Below are positions 44,462-53,833 of a DNA stretch of 64,000 nucleotides, one piece after another. The DNA comes from CAWKDG01 sp963848355 (GTDB taxonomy: Bacteria; Actinomycetota; Acidimicrobiia; Acidimicrobiales; UBA8190), in the NCBI GenBank assembly GCA_963848355.1, contig CAWKDG010000001.1:682001-746000 (forward strand), written 5' to 3'. The notes under the pieces are model-generated. The model had not been told where the DNA came from. It saw only the letters and a program-made list of their open reading frames with translations, and did not search any database. The position numbers and the translations under genes are program-made. The stretch's first letter is position 1. The number at the start of each line of letters is the position of its first letter.

Positions 44462-44803
44462 TCAGTCGTCGACGAAGTCGACGTTTGTCTCCACCCCGTC
44501 TCGGGACCCGGCCACCCGCACCACGGTTCTGATCGCCTGCGCCACCCGTCCTCGGCGGCCGATCATGCGACCCATGTCCCGCTGTGCCACATGGATGCGG
44601 AATCGGACGCTGTGGCCCGAGTCATCGGCGTCGACCACGACGGCGTCGGGCTCGCTGGCGATCGACCGCGTGATGTAGTCGAGCACGGCCCGTGCCGTTC
44701 CCCCCTCCACCCGGTTGCCGGCCATGTCGTCGACGTCGTCGACCTCGTCGACCTCGTTCACGGCGTTGGTGGTGACGTCGTCGTCAAAATCCTCGTCGCT
44801 CAC
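44462..44803 (-). CDS. khpA: KH-domain RNA-binding protein (KhpA/YlqC-like)
   Basis: A 113-residue protein from a GTG that overlaps the rpsP stop (GTGA). After an acidic leader with EVDEVDDVDD repeats, the KH domain has VRFRIHVAQRDMGRMIGRRGRVAQAIRTV, with the Gly-Arg-Arg-Gly of the GxxG loop. KhpA-like proteins bind RNA and influence growth and division; here the gene has the standard place between rpsP and rimM. The acidic extension is longer than usual and encoded by a repetitive ACGTCGTCGACCTCGT-like DNA. Confidence 0.9.
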   Translation of the reverse strand: MSDEDFDDDVTTNAVNEVDEVDDVDDMAGNRVEGGTARAVLDYITRSIASEPDAVVVDADDSGHSVRFRIHVAQRDMGRMIGRRGRVAQAIRTVVRVAGSRDGVETNVDFVDD

Positions 44804-45084
44804 TTGGCGTCCGCCGGGCGGTATTCGTCCCATGCTCCGGACTTGCGCAGGAGCTTCTCCACCCTCTCGGTGGGCGTCGCCCCCTGGCGCAGCCATTTGA
44901 GCGCTTTCACGTTGTCGATCTCCACGATGGCATCGGGGTCGGCCGAAGAACGCCCCCGTGGCGCGTAGGTGCCGACGATCTCGATGAATCGTCCGTCGCG
45001 CGGCGATCGACTATCGGCGGCCACGACGCGGTACGTCGGCTGCTTCTTCTTGCCCATCCGCACGAGACGGAGCTTTACGGCCAC
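44800..45084 (-). CDS. rpsP: 30S ribosomal protein S16
   Basis: A 94-residue protein from a GTG (VAVKLRLVRMGKKKQPTYRV) with GGGAG six bases upstream. The S16 core VAADSRSPRDGRFIEIVGTY and the WLRQGATPTERVEKLLRKSG region are intact. S16 is needed for 30S assembly. It is first in the unit rpsP-KH-rimM-trmD-rplS, following ffh after 120 bases. Confidence 0.95.
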   Translation of the reverse strand: MAVKLRLVRMGKKKQPTYRVVAADSRSPRDGRFIEIVGTYAPRGRSSADPDAIVEIDNVKALKWLRQGATPTERVEKLLRKSGAWDEYRPADAK

Positions 45085-45203
45085 GATTGACTCCCTAGTT
45101 CTTCCTGTGTGCATCACGCGCCCCCGGGGGCTCGGACCGTCCATTGTGGCCCGTGACGGGCCCTCCCGGCGACATCACGCCGCCGGGGGCCCCTTTTCAG
45201 GCG

Positions 45204-46727
45204 CTAACGGCCCCCACCGCTGGCCTTGGGCGTGACCCGGCCGCCCTTCTTCTTCTTGCCGCCCTTGGTCCCCTTGGCGGCAGCGCCACCGAGGCCCCGC
45301 ATGGGGGACGACCCCCCAGGGAGCCCCGGGAGGAGGTCGCCCAGAGGGTCGGCGCCACCGGTCCCGAGCGCCGTCAGGTCTCCCATCTGCTCGGTGAGGG
45401 CCTGGGCGGCCCGACCGCCGCGCCCTCCGAGCATGCCTCCGAGCATCCCCGGGGAGCGCATCAGTTGCTGTGCCTCCTTGAATTGCCGGAGGAGCTGATT
45501 GACATCCTGGATGGTGGTGCCACTCCCGGTGGCGATCCGCCGCCGCCGACCGCCGTCGATGATCGTCGGCTCGGCGCGTTCCTTCCTGGTCATCGACTGG
45601 ATGATGGCCTCCACCTGGGCCATCTGGCGATCGTCGATGCTGTCCTTGGCCTGCTTGAGTTCCTTGGGCATACCGGGCAGGAGCGACAGGATTCCGGTCA
45701 GCGATCCGAGCTTCTTGACCTGCTGGAGCTGGGAGAGGAAGTCCTCGAGGGTGAACTTCCCGTCGAGGAGGCGCTCGGCTCCCCTTTGGGCGACATCGGT
45801 GTCGAACTCGCGCTCGGCCTGCTCGATGAGGCTGAGCACGTCGCCCATGCCCAGGATGCGACTGGCCATCCGGTCGGGATGGAACTGGTCGAAGTCGGCG
45901 AGGCGCTCCCCGGTCGAGGCGAAGGCGATCGGCCGGCCGACGACCTCCTTCACGCTCAGGGCGGCACCGCCACGGGCATCGCCGTCGAGCTTGGTGAGGA
46001 TCACCCCGTCGAGATCGAGGGTGGCATGGAAGGCCTCGGCCGTCGCCACGGCGTCCTGTCCGGTCATGGCATCGATGACCAGGAACGTGAAATGGGGAAC
46101 CACGGCGTCGGAGATCTGACGGACCTCGTCCATCAGGGCCTCGTCGATGGCCAGCCGACCGGCCGTGTCCACGATCAGGACGTCGCGACCGAGGCGGCGA
46201 GCCTCGTTCAGGCCCGAGGTGGCCACCGAGACAGGGTCCGTGGCCTCGCTGTAGACGGTCACGCCGACCTGCTGTCCGAGAATCCGGAGCTGTTCGACCG
46301 CAGCCGGACGCTGGAGGTCGGCCCCGACGAGCATCGGGTTGCGTCCCTGCTGACGGAACCACCGCGCCAACTTGGCCGACGTCGTCGTCTTGCCCGACCC
46401 CTGGAGCCCGGCCAGAAGGACCACCGTCGGGGGGGCCGACGCATACGAGATACGCAACACCTCGCCCCCGAGGATCCCGATGAGCTCCTCGTGCACCGCC
46501 TTGATGACCTGTTGGCCGGGACTCAGGCTCTTCGACAGGTCCTGGCCGACGATGCGCAGCCGGATCCGGTCCACGAAGGAACGGGCCACCCGGACGTCGA
46601 CGTCGGCTTCGAGGAGAGCGGTCCGGATCTCGCGCAGGACTCCGTCGACGTCTGTGTCACTCAGCCGCCCGCTACCGCGCAGGCGCCCGAAGATCCCTTC
46701 GAGGCGGTCGGACAGGGCGTCGAACAT
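45204..46727 (-). CDS. ffh: Signal recognition particle GTPase Ffh
   Basis: 507 residues. N domain helices (about 1-90), G domain with GLQGSGKTTTSAKLARW (G1, about 106-122), DTAGRL (about 188) and TKLDGDARGG (about 245), and the Met-rich M domain with a LLPGMPKELKQAKD segment. The C-terminal 50 residues are Gly/Lys-rich (GGAAAKGTKGGKKKKGGR). Ffh binds signal sequences together with 4.5S RNA. A small stable RNA was not identified in the window. Confidence 0.95.
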   Translation of the reverse strand: MFDALSDRLEGIFGRLRGSGRLSDTDVDGVLREIRTALLEADVDVRVARSFVDRIRLRIVGQDLSKSLSPGQQVIKAVHEELIGILGGEVLRISYASAPPTVVLLAGLQGSGKTTTSAKLARWFRQQGRNPMLVGADLQRPAAVEQLRILGQQVGVTVYSEATDPVSVATSGLNEARRLGRDVLIVDTAGRLAIDEALMDEVRQISDAVVPHFTFLVIDAMTGQDAVATAEAFHATLDLDGVILTKLDGDARGGAALSVKEVVGRPIAFASTGERLADFDQFHPDRMASRILGMGDVLSLIEQAEREFDTDVAQRGAERLLDGKFTLEDFLSQLQQVKKLGSLTGILSLLPGMPKELKQAKDSIDDRQMAQVEAIIQSMTRKERAEPTIIDGGRRRRIATGSGTTIQDVNQLLRQFKEAQQLMRSPGMLGGMLGGRGGRAAQALTEQMGDLTALGTGGADPLGDLLPGLPGGSSPMRGLGGAAAKGTKGGKKKKGGRVTPKASGGGR

Positions 46728-46775
46728 GCGGCTGCTCAGGTTACCGGAGCCGGTGAGCCTCCCCGGTCGGCCCCG

Positions 46776-47936
46776 TCATTCGAACAGGGCGTCGACGAAC
46801 CGGTCGGCGTCGAAGGCGACCAGGTCATCGGGACCCTCGCCGATGCCGACAAGCTTGACCGGGAGGCCGAATTCGCGCTGGATGGCCACCACGATGCCCC
46901 CTTTGGCCGTCCCGTCGAGCTTCGTCAGGACCACACCGGTGACACCCACGGCGTCGAGGAACTGTCGTGCCTGGTTGAGCCCGTTCTGACCGGTGGTGGC
47001 GTCGAGGACGAGGAGCACCTCGGTCACGCGTCCAGGGGGTCGGTCGGCGACCCGGCGGATCTTCTTCAGTTCCTCCACCAGATTCACCTTCGTGTGCAGC
47101 CGTCCCGCCGTGTCGGCCAGCACGAGCTCCTGGCCCCGGGCCGATGCCCGCTGCACGGCGTCGAAGACGACGGCACTCGGATCGCTGCCCTCGGCGCCCC
47201 GCACCAGTCCGACTTCGGCCCGTTGCGCCCAGATCGCCAGCTGCTCCGCCGCCGCCGCCCGGAAGGTGTCGCCGGCGGCCAGGAGCAGCGTCCTCCCCTC
47301 GGCCGCCTGTCGTCGGGCGATCTTTCCGATCGTCGTCGTCTTGCCGACGCCGTTCACGCCGACGAAGAGCCAGACGTTGGTCACACCTTCCTCGAACGTG
47401 AGAGCGGCGGCGCCGGCGACGTCGAGCGACGCCCGCAGCGCATCGCGCAGGGCGGCGACGACAGCGTCGGGCCCCCTCAGGTCTCCGCTCCGCACGCGCT
47501 GGCGAAGGTCGTCGAGCAACGCTGTCGTCGTGGCCACCCCGACGTCGGCCCGCAACAGGGCCTCTTCGAGATCGTCCCAGGTCTGATCGTCGACAGACCC
47601 CCGTCCCCGCAGCGCCCGCACGTAACCCGAGAACAGCCCGCGCGTCTTGCCCATCCGCTCCCGCAGATCGGCCGGTGCCGCCTCGTCGGCGCCGACGAGA
47701 TCTTCAGGCCCGGCGACAGCCGGGGATGGCGGAGACGCCTCGGGCGATGCCGGACCCGGCGAGACGGTCGGTGGGGGCGTCGCCGGCGGGGGTGTCGTGG
47801 GCGGGGATGTCGTGGGCGTCGGCGCGGCGGCGTCGGCGGAGCGGCCACGGCTCGAGGCACGCCGGGACACGAGCACCGAGGACACCAGGATCGCCACCAG
47901 GACGACCACGACGAGGACGATCCACAGGGCGGTCAT
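46776..47936 (-). CDS. ftsY: Signal recognition particle receptor FtsY
   Basis: 386 residues. It starts with a membrane segment (MTALWIVLVVVVLVAILVSS), then a Pro/Thr/Ala-rich linker (about 30-70) and the NG domain with GVNGVGKTTTIGKIAR (about 195-210), DTAGRLHTK and TKLDGTAKGGI. A membrane-spanning N-terminus is common in actinobacterial FtsY. FtsY docks SRP-ribosome complexes to the membrane. Its neighbour ffh follows at 48 bases, forming the expected pair. Confidence 0.94.
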   Translation of the reverse strand: MTALWIVLVVVVLVAILVSSVLVSRRASSRGRSADAAAPTPTTSPPTTPPPATPPPTVSPGPASPEASPPSPAVAGPEDLVGADEAAPADLRERMGKTRGLFSGYVRALRGRGSVDDQTWDDLEEALLRADVGVATTTALLDDLRQRVRSGDLRGPDAVVAALRDALRASLDVAGAAALTFEEGVTNVWLFVGVNGVGKTTTIGKIARRQAAEGRTLLLAAGDTFRAAAAEQLAIWAQRAEVGLVRGAEGSDPSAVVFDAVQRASARGQELVLADTAGRLHTKVNLVEELKKIRRVADRPPGRVTEVLLVLDATTGQNGLNQARQFLDAVGVTGVVLTKLDGTAKGGIVVAIQREFGLPVKLVGIGEGPDDLVAFDADRFVDALFE

Positions 47937-47989
47937 GGCGAGGGCAGCCTACGAGAAGTCGGGAACGGTTCGGCCGCCGTCACCGGTGG

Positions 47990-50900
47990 TCAGTTGGTGG
48001 CGGCGGCGGCTGATTCGTCGTCGGTCTGGCGCCGGACCTTCTGGCTCACGACCTTGGATGACCCGCCCGGTGTCATCGTCACGCCGTAGAGGGCGTCGGC
48101 CGCCTCCATCGTGCGCTTCTGGTGACTGACGATGATGAGCTGCGCCTCCTCCCGGAATTCGTGCAGCAGATCGAGGAACCGGTGCAGGTTCACGTCGTCG
48201 AGGGCCGCCTCCACCTCATCCATCAGATAGAAGGGCGACGGTCGGCTGCGGAACACGGCGAACAGGAAGGCGAGGGCGACGAGCGAACGCTCGCCGCCCG
48301 ACAGCAGCGACAGCTTTCGGACGTTCTTGCCCGCCGGACGCGCCTCAACCTCGACTCCGGTGTCGAGCAGGTCGGTGGGGTCGGTGAGAACCAGCCGTCC
48401 GATCCCTCCGGGAAAGAGCGTGGCCACCAGCACCTGAAAATGCTCGTTCACATCGGCGAAGGCCTCGGCGAACACCCGCATGATCTCGTCGTCGACGGCT
48501 CGGATGACCTGGTGGAGCTCACGCCGGGCGCGACGGACGTCTTCCACCTGCTCCTCGAGGAAACGGTGCCGCTCTTCCAGCGTGCTCAGTTCCTCGAGGG
48601 CCAGGGGATTGACGGGGCCGAGCGATGCCAGCTCCGACTCGACGGCGGCGGCCCGGGTCCCGGCGTCCACCCCGTCGGGCAGGGCCGGACAGGGAGCACC
48701 CATGGCCGCCTCGGGCTCGCAGCCGAGCTCGCGACGCAGAGCCTCGACGGCCGATTCCTGGCGGACGCCCGACTCGGCCAACTCGAGGGCGAGCTTCTGC
48801 AGGACGTCGCGGGTCTCGGTCACCTGTGCCTCGACGGCGGACCGTCGACGTCGGAGATCGTCGAGGCGCGCCGCGCCGGCCCGGACTTCGTCGAGCTGCC
48901 GCGATCGTTCGGTACGCAACCGTTCGCTCAGACCGTTCAGGCGGTCGGCACCACGGTCGACCACCTCGCCGAGACGGTCCACGGCGCGGGCGTCGGCCTC
49001 CAACCGTCGTCGACGCTCCCCCGCCTGGTCCCGTTCGGCCACATGCCCGGCCAAGCGTCGCTCGACGTCCTGCAGCCGATTGGTGAGCACGGCTCGCCTC
49101 TCGGCCAACCCGGCGATCCGCACCTCGAGGTCGCGTCGGCGACCCTCGACCTCCCGTCGGCGGTCCTGCTGGTGCTCTCGTGTCTCCTCGGCGGCACGCA
49201 GACGGGCGGCGGCGGCGGCGGCCGTACCTTCGAGCTCGGGCAGCCCCCGGTCGACGTCGCTCAGGCGCGCCGTGTCGCGCGCGACACGATCGGCGAGGGC
49301 GTCACGATGACGGACAGCTTCGTCCCCTTCGCGGCGCACCAACTCGAGCTCGGGCACGAGCCGGGCGCCGGCGTCGACGAGCGCCTGACGGTGGTCGACG
49401 GCGCGCTCGGCGGCACGTCCGGCAGCGGCAGCTGCCGTCCGGGTATCGTCGGCCGCCACGCGCGCCTCGGCGAGCACTGATTCGGCCCGCTCCGACGCCG
49501 CCGCTGCTGCCTCAGCCTCCCGACGCGCCTGGTCGGTGGCCGCCGCCGTGGACGGGGTGGACCCGGCCCCCACGATCCAACCGGCGGGCGAGAAGCGGTC
49601 GCCCGCCGGCGTGACCACCACGAGGTCCGGATGTTCGAGGGCATAGTCGACCGCCGTGCGCCATCCAGCCTTCACGGCGACGGCGCCGGCCAACAATCGA
49701 TCGAGAAGCTCCTCCACGCCGGCCACGCGCGAGCGGACGTGACGGCGGACGGGTTCTGCGTCCTGTCGCGGCAGCAGCATCGTCGGTCACCGCCATGGGA
49801 GCGGTCGACCCCAGCGCCAGGACGGTGCCGACCACGTCGCTCTCGTGGAGACGGGCGAGGGCGGCGCGCGCCGTGTCGGCGTCCCGTACCACGACGGCAG
49901 CGAGGGCGGCACCGGCGGCGGCTTCGAATGCACCCTGCCAGCCGTCGTCGATCTCCACCAGTTCGACCAGTGAACCGACGACCCCCGGGACACCGGCGAG
50001 CACGCCGGCGCCGGCCGACCCGCGGGCCTCGGCGGCTGTCCGGGCCAGGGCCTCGGCGCGGGCGTCGAGACGGTGCCGCGTCTGCTCGGCCTCCCGTCGG
50101 AGGTCGTCGGCGCGCTCCCAGGCCTCGGCGGCGGCGGCGGCGGCCGACTCGGCGGCGGCGGCCCGGTCGGCCGATGCCACCACCTCGGCCTCGGCGTCGG
50201 TCAGTCGGTTGGCCACGGCGACGGCATCGGCTTCGAGGTCCGACCGTCGTCGATCGAGGATGGTCACCCGCTCCCGCAGCTGTTCCAGATCGGCACCGGT
50301 CGCGCTCCAACGCCCGGCGCAGTGGTTCCCGCTCCCCGCGGGCGACGGCATATGCCTCCTCGGCGGCCCGCAGCGCGGCCAGGTCGCCGGCGGCGGCGTC
50401 GAAAGCAGCCAGCTCACGCGCCAGCTCGCCCTCGGCGGCAGCCACCTCCTCGACCATCGGGTCGAGCTCCGCCGACTGGCGCGCCGTGAGTCTCGAGTTC
50501 GTCCGAGAGCCGCGCCGCGTCTGCTTCCAGAGACGACACCACATCGGCGTCGGCGGCGGCATCGAGCGCCTGGACGAGCGACCGACGCCGTTCGGCCAGT
50601 ACTCCGCCCAGTCCGCGGCACCGTTCGCCGAGTCCGTGGACGCGGGTGAGGGCGGCGACGAGCCCGTCTTCTCGCTGCGCCGACAACTCGGCGGCGGCGG
50701 CGTCGGCGGCGGCGTCGAGGTCGTCCAGTGAGCTCCGCAACGTCGCCTCCGCCTCGGCCAGACGATCACGCTCGGTCGTCGCCGCCCGACGACGGTCGTC
50801 CAGGGTGGCGAGCTCCCGACCGATCAGGTAGAGCCGCAGGTCCCGCAATTCCTCGGCCAGCGACGCGTGCGACCGTGCCGCGGCGGCCTGGCGCTCGAGC

Positions 50901-51511
50901 GGCCGCATCTGCCGACGGACCTCGCGCAGGAGGTCGCCGAGGCGTTCGAGGTTCTCCTCGGTCGCCGCCAGACGTCGCTCGGCCCGCTCGCGGCGGCGGC
51001 GGTGTTTCAGGATCCCGGCCGCCTCCTCGATCACGGCACGGCGGTCCTCGGGCCTGGCGTTCAGGATCTGGTCGAGTTGGCCCTGGCTGACGATGACATG
51101 CTGTTGCCGGCCGACGCCCGAGTCCGACAGCAACTCCTGGACGTCGAGGAGCCGGCACGGTTGGCCGTTGAGGGCGTACTCACTGTCGCCGGAGCGGAAC
51201 AGCGTCCGGGTGATGGTGATCTCGGCCAGGCCACCGGGGAGGTGTCCGGCCCGGTTGTCGATGGTGAGCGACACCTCGGCCCGCCCGAGCGGGGGTCGAT
51301 CGGCCGATCCGGCGAAGATCACGTCCTCCATCTTCGAGGAGCGCACCGTGCGCGGACCCTGGGCGCCGAGCACCCACGCCACGGCGTCGACCACGTTCGA
51401 CTTGCCGCTCCCGTTGGGACCGACGACGACGGTCACGCCGGGCTCCAACTGCAGCGTCGAGGGGTCGGCGAACGACTTGAAGCCCTTGAGGGTCAGTGAC
51501 TTCAGGAACAC
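47990..51511 (-). CDS. smc: Chromosome segregation protein SMC, broken by three base insertions
   Basis: About 1,173 residues after correction, the usual SMC length. N-terminal Walker A VVVGPNGSGKSNVVDA (about 30-45), Q-loop, long coiled coils, a hinge region carrying VLAGVPGVVGSLVELVEIDD, and the C-terminal signature LSLLSGGERSLVALAFLFAV and Walker B PFYLMDEVEAALDDVN. Reading needs single-base removals near 50491, 50298 and 49783; the net three-base insertion returns the start frame. All pieces are well conserved SMC in the right order, so base errors are likely. Start is GTG (VFLKSLTLKGFKSF). Confidence 0.85.
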
Positions 51512-51595
51512 CGTTGGTCACCCTACCCGTCGGGCGGCGCCAGTCGGGGATGGCGACGGATGTGCCGGCACGACCGCCGTCCCGATCTGATCCGG

Positions 51596-51625
51596 CCTGA
51601 TCAGATCTGGCCTGATCAGATCTGG
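51596..51625. repeat. Tandem 15-base repeat at the mutM stop codon
   Basis: CCTGATCAGATCTGG occurs twice in tandem (51596-51610 and 51611-51625), and the related GATCTGATCCGG lies just before. The second copy encodes the last residues and stop of MutM. The unit contains the palindrome CTGATCAG and BglII-like AGATCT, so it can fold. It may act as a weak terminator between mutM and smc or be a simple duplication. Confidence 0.8.
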
Positions 51626-52453
51626 CAGTGCTCGCACAAGAAGGCCGAGCGCCCGTTCACCTTCACCCGCACGATCGAATTCCGGCACCTCCGGCAGGCG
51701 GCGCCCTCGCGGTCGTAGACCTGGTGTTGACCCTGGTAGTCACCGATCACCCCGAAGAGGTCGCGGTACTGCTCGTCGGCCAGTGACGACCCCCGGTACT
51801 TGACGGCCTCGGACAGCGTCTCGACCATGGCCCGGTACAGCCGGCGGATCTCCTGGGCGCTCAACGAGTCCGATCCCCGGTCGTAACGGAGTCCGGCGGC
51901 GAAGAGGATCTCGTCGGAGTAGATGTTGCCGATTCCGGCGACGAATTTCTGGTCCATCAGCAAGCGTCTTGAGCGCCATGTGCCGATCGGCCAGGAGCTG
52001 GCCGAACCGGGCCCAGCTCATCACGTCCTCGAGCGGGTCGAAACCGAGGTGCGAGAGTTCGGCGACGGTCTCGAGCTCGTCGGCCGAGGTGACGAACATC
52101 TCCCCGAAGGTGCGGGGATCGACGAAGCGGAGCTGTCCGCCCTGCGTGAAGGTGATGACCACGTGCGTATGCCGGTCGAGCGGCTCCTTCGGGCCCTTGG
52201 CCCGCAGCAACTGACCACTCATCCCCAGGTGGACGACGAGGATGTCTTCGTCGTCCAGGCCGAGCAGGAGGTACTTCCCGGCCCGGCGGATGGAGGCGAT
52301 CTTCCGGCCCTCCAGCCGGGCCCGGAATTCGGGGCCGCTCTTGTGGCGCCGGATCGACCGCTTGCCTTTCACCTCCACCGACTTCACCCGGCGCCCGATG
52401 ACCTCTTTCTCGAGGTCGCGGCGGATGGTTTCGACCTCGGGGAGCTCAGGCAT
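51616..52453 (-). CDS. mutM: Formamidopyrimidine-DNA glycosylase, one base insertion
   Basis: About 278 residues after correction. The start MPELPEVETIRRDLEKEVIG holds the catalytic Pro-Glu; KSVEVKGKRSIRR carries the conserved Lys; the helix-two-turn-helix region is FVAGIGNIYSDEILFAAGL; the zinc finger is CRRCRNSI...CEHC. Near 51964 the run reads ALKTLADG instead of ALKTLLMDQK; removing one T restores the family sequence. It repairs oxidised purines. Overlaps the rnc stop by eight bases. Confidence 0.88.
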
Positions 52454-53273
52454 GGGCGTGCACACCGCCGGTGAGGTCGCCATCGACGGCGACGGCGTCG
52501 TCCCCGGCGAAAGCGGGAAAGGCGGCGTGGGCGGCGGCCTGTTCCGCATCCTTCTTGGACCGGCCCTCGCCCACCCCCACGACGGTGCCCCCCACGATCA
52601 CTGTTGCCGTGTACCGCCGGGCGTGGTCGGGCCCGGTCCCCGCCACCTCGTAGCGGGGCAGCGTCCCCACCCGGTGGACGACCATCTCCTGAAGGCGGGT
52701 CTTGAAGTCCTCGGCCCCCGGCCCGGCCGCCGCCTCCTTGATCCGGTGGTCGAGCAGGCCCAGCACGAACTCCGTCGCCGCCTCGAAGCCCGCGTCGAGG
52801 TAGACGGCGGCGATCACCGCCTCGACGGCGTTGGCCAGGATCGACGGCTTCGACCGGCCCCCCGATGCGTCCTCCCCCCGTCCCAGCAGCAGGACGGGGC
52901 CCAGGTCGAGCTCGACGCCCACCTCGGCCAGCACGGTCGTGTTGACCACGGCGGCCCGTACCTTGGCCAGAGCGCCCTCGGGCATCTCGGGATAGGTCTG
53001 GTAGCAGTGCTCGGCGACGACCAGGCCGAGAACGGCGTCTCCCAGGAACTCGAGCCGCTCGTTCGACGGCAGGCCACCAGATTCGGCGCACCAGGAGCGG
53101 TGGGCCAGGGCCTGGACGAGCAGGGCCTCGTCGCCGAACGGGCGCCCGACCCGGCAGACGAGGCCGGCCACGTCGGGGACCTGCGGGCGGCGCTCTCCCG
53201 GAGCGTGGGAACCCCCGTCGACCGCGACCCCTGGCTCCGTGCCCGAGGGCGCAGAGCGGGCCGAGGTGATCAC
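52446..53273 (-). CDS. rnc: Ribonuclease III
   Basis: About 275 residues if started at the GTG opening VITSARS; a GTG at 53369 overlapping acpP would be longer, and the true start is uncertain because the N-terminal 50 residues are low-complexity. The RNase III domain has the signature NERLEFLGDAVLGLVVAE (catalytic Glu and Asp) and ILANAVEAVIAAVYLDAG; the dsRNA-binding domain is TRLQEMVVHRVGTLPRYEV and SKKDAEQAAAHAAF. It processes rRNA and mRNAs. Located between acpP and mutM as in related genomes. Confidence 0.92.
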   Translation of the reverse strand: MITSARSAPSGTEPGVAVDGGSHAPGERRPQVPDVAGLVCRVGRPFGDEALLVQALAHRSWCAESGGLPSNERLEFLGDAVLGLVVAEHCYQTYPEMPEGALAKVRAAVVNTTVLAEVGVELDLGPVLLLGRGEDASGGRSKPSILANAVEAVIAAVYLDAGFEAATEFVLGLLDHRIKEAAAGPGAEDFKTRLQEMVVHRVGTLPRYEVAGTGPDHARRYTATVIVGGTVVGVGEGRSKKDAEQAAAHAAFPAFAGDDAVAVDGDLTGGVHAHA

Positions 53274-53325
53274 CTCGGATCCGGCGCCCCCGGCGCCGTC
53301 CACAGGGGCGGGATCGTCGACCGTC

Positions 53326-53622
53326 TCAGGTCGCCCCGAGCTTGGCGACCACGTAGTCGACGGCGTCACGGACGGTCCGGAGATCCTCGAGGTCCTCGTC
53401 CTCGATCCGGAACCCGACCGTTCGCTCCCCGAGCTCCTCTTCGAGGGCCTCCACCAGCTCGATCAGGGCGAGGGAATCGGCGTCGAGGTCCTCGGCGAAC
53501 GAGGAGGACTCCCTGATCGTCGAGGGTTCGACCTCGAGAATGTCGGCCAGTTGGTCCCGTACCAGCTCGAAGACCTCTTGGCGGTCGAGCGGACCCTTTT
53601 CCACGTGAGTCTCTGCGGGCAC
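53326..53622 (-). CDS. acpP: Acyl carrier protein
   Basis: A 98-residue acidic protein from a GTG with GGAG about six bases upstream. The phosphopantetheine-attachment motif is DLDADSLALIELVEALEEELG (Ser near residue 51); the preceding helix ILEVEPSTIRESSSFAED is typical. It carries the growing acyl chain in type II fatty-acid synthesis. It stands between plsX and rnc, the standard order. Confidence 0.93.
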   Translation of the reverse strand: MPAETHVEKGPLDRQEVFELVRDQLADILEVEPSTIRESSSFAEDLDADSLALIELVEALEEELGERTVGFRIEDEDLEDLRTVRDAVDYVVAKLGAT

Positions 53623-53833
53623 GTCGTTCTCCTGCGGGTTTGAAGTTTCCGGCGGCATCCTACCCGACGACGACCCGCGGCAGACGGAATCCCTGGTCGG
53701 AGGCCACTTCTGCTCCTCCGCCCGGTGGCCGGGGCAACGCCGGATCAGCGCCGCCCACACGGCGCGGTCGGTTCCCCGCTGAGCGTGCCCGAAAGGGGCG
53801 GCCGGGGACGCCGGAGGGCGGACCCAGGGCGGC
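53623..53833. other. Intergenic spacer between plsX and acpP
   Basis: About 210 bases. Short frames only. The region likely carries the acpP promoter; no clear terminator of plsX is seen. Confidence 0.4.

Noticed and set aside
44700..44760. CRISPR-like repeat in the KH-protein gene
   Set aside because: The short repeats encode an acidic EVDEVDDVDD run within a real protein.
49512..50769. Programmed frameshifting or split-gene SMC
   Set aside because: Three shifts with no slippery sites, restoring the frame in the end, in a gene with normal total length; base errors explain it better.
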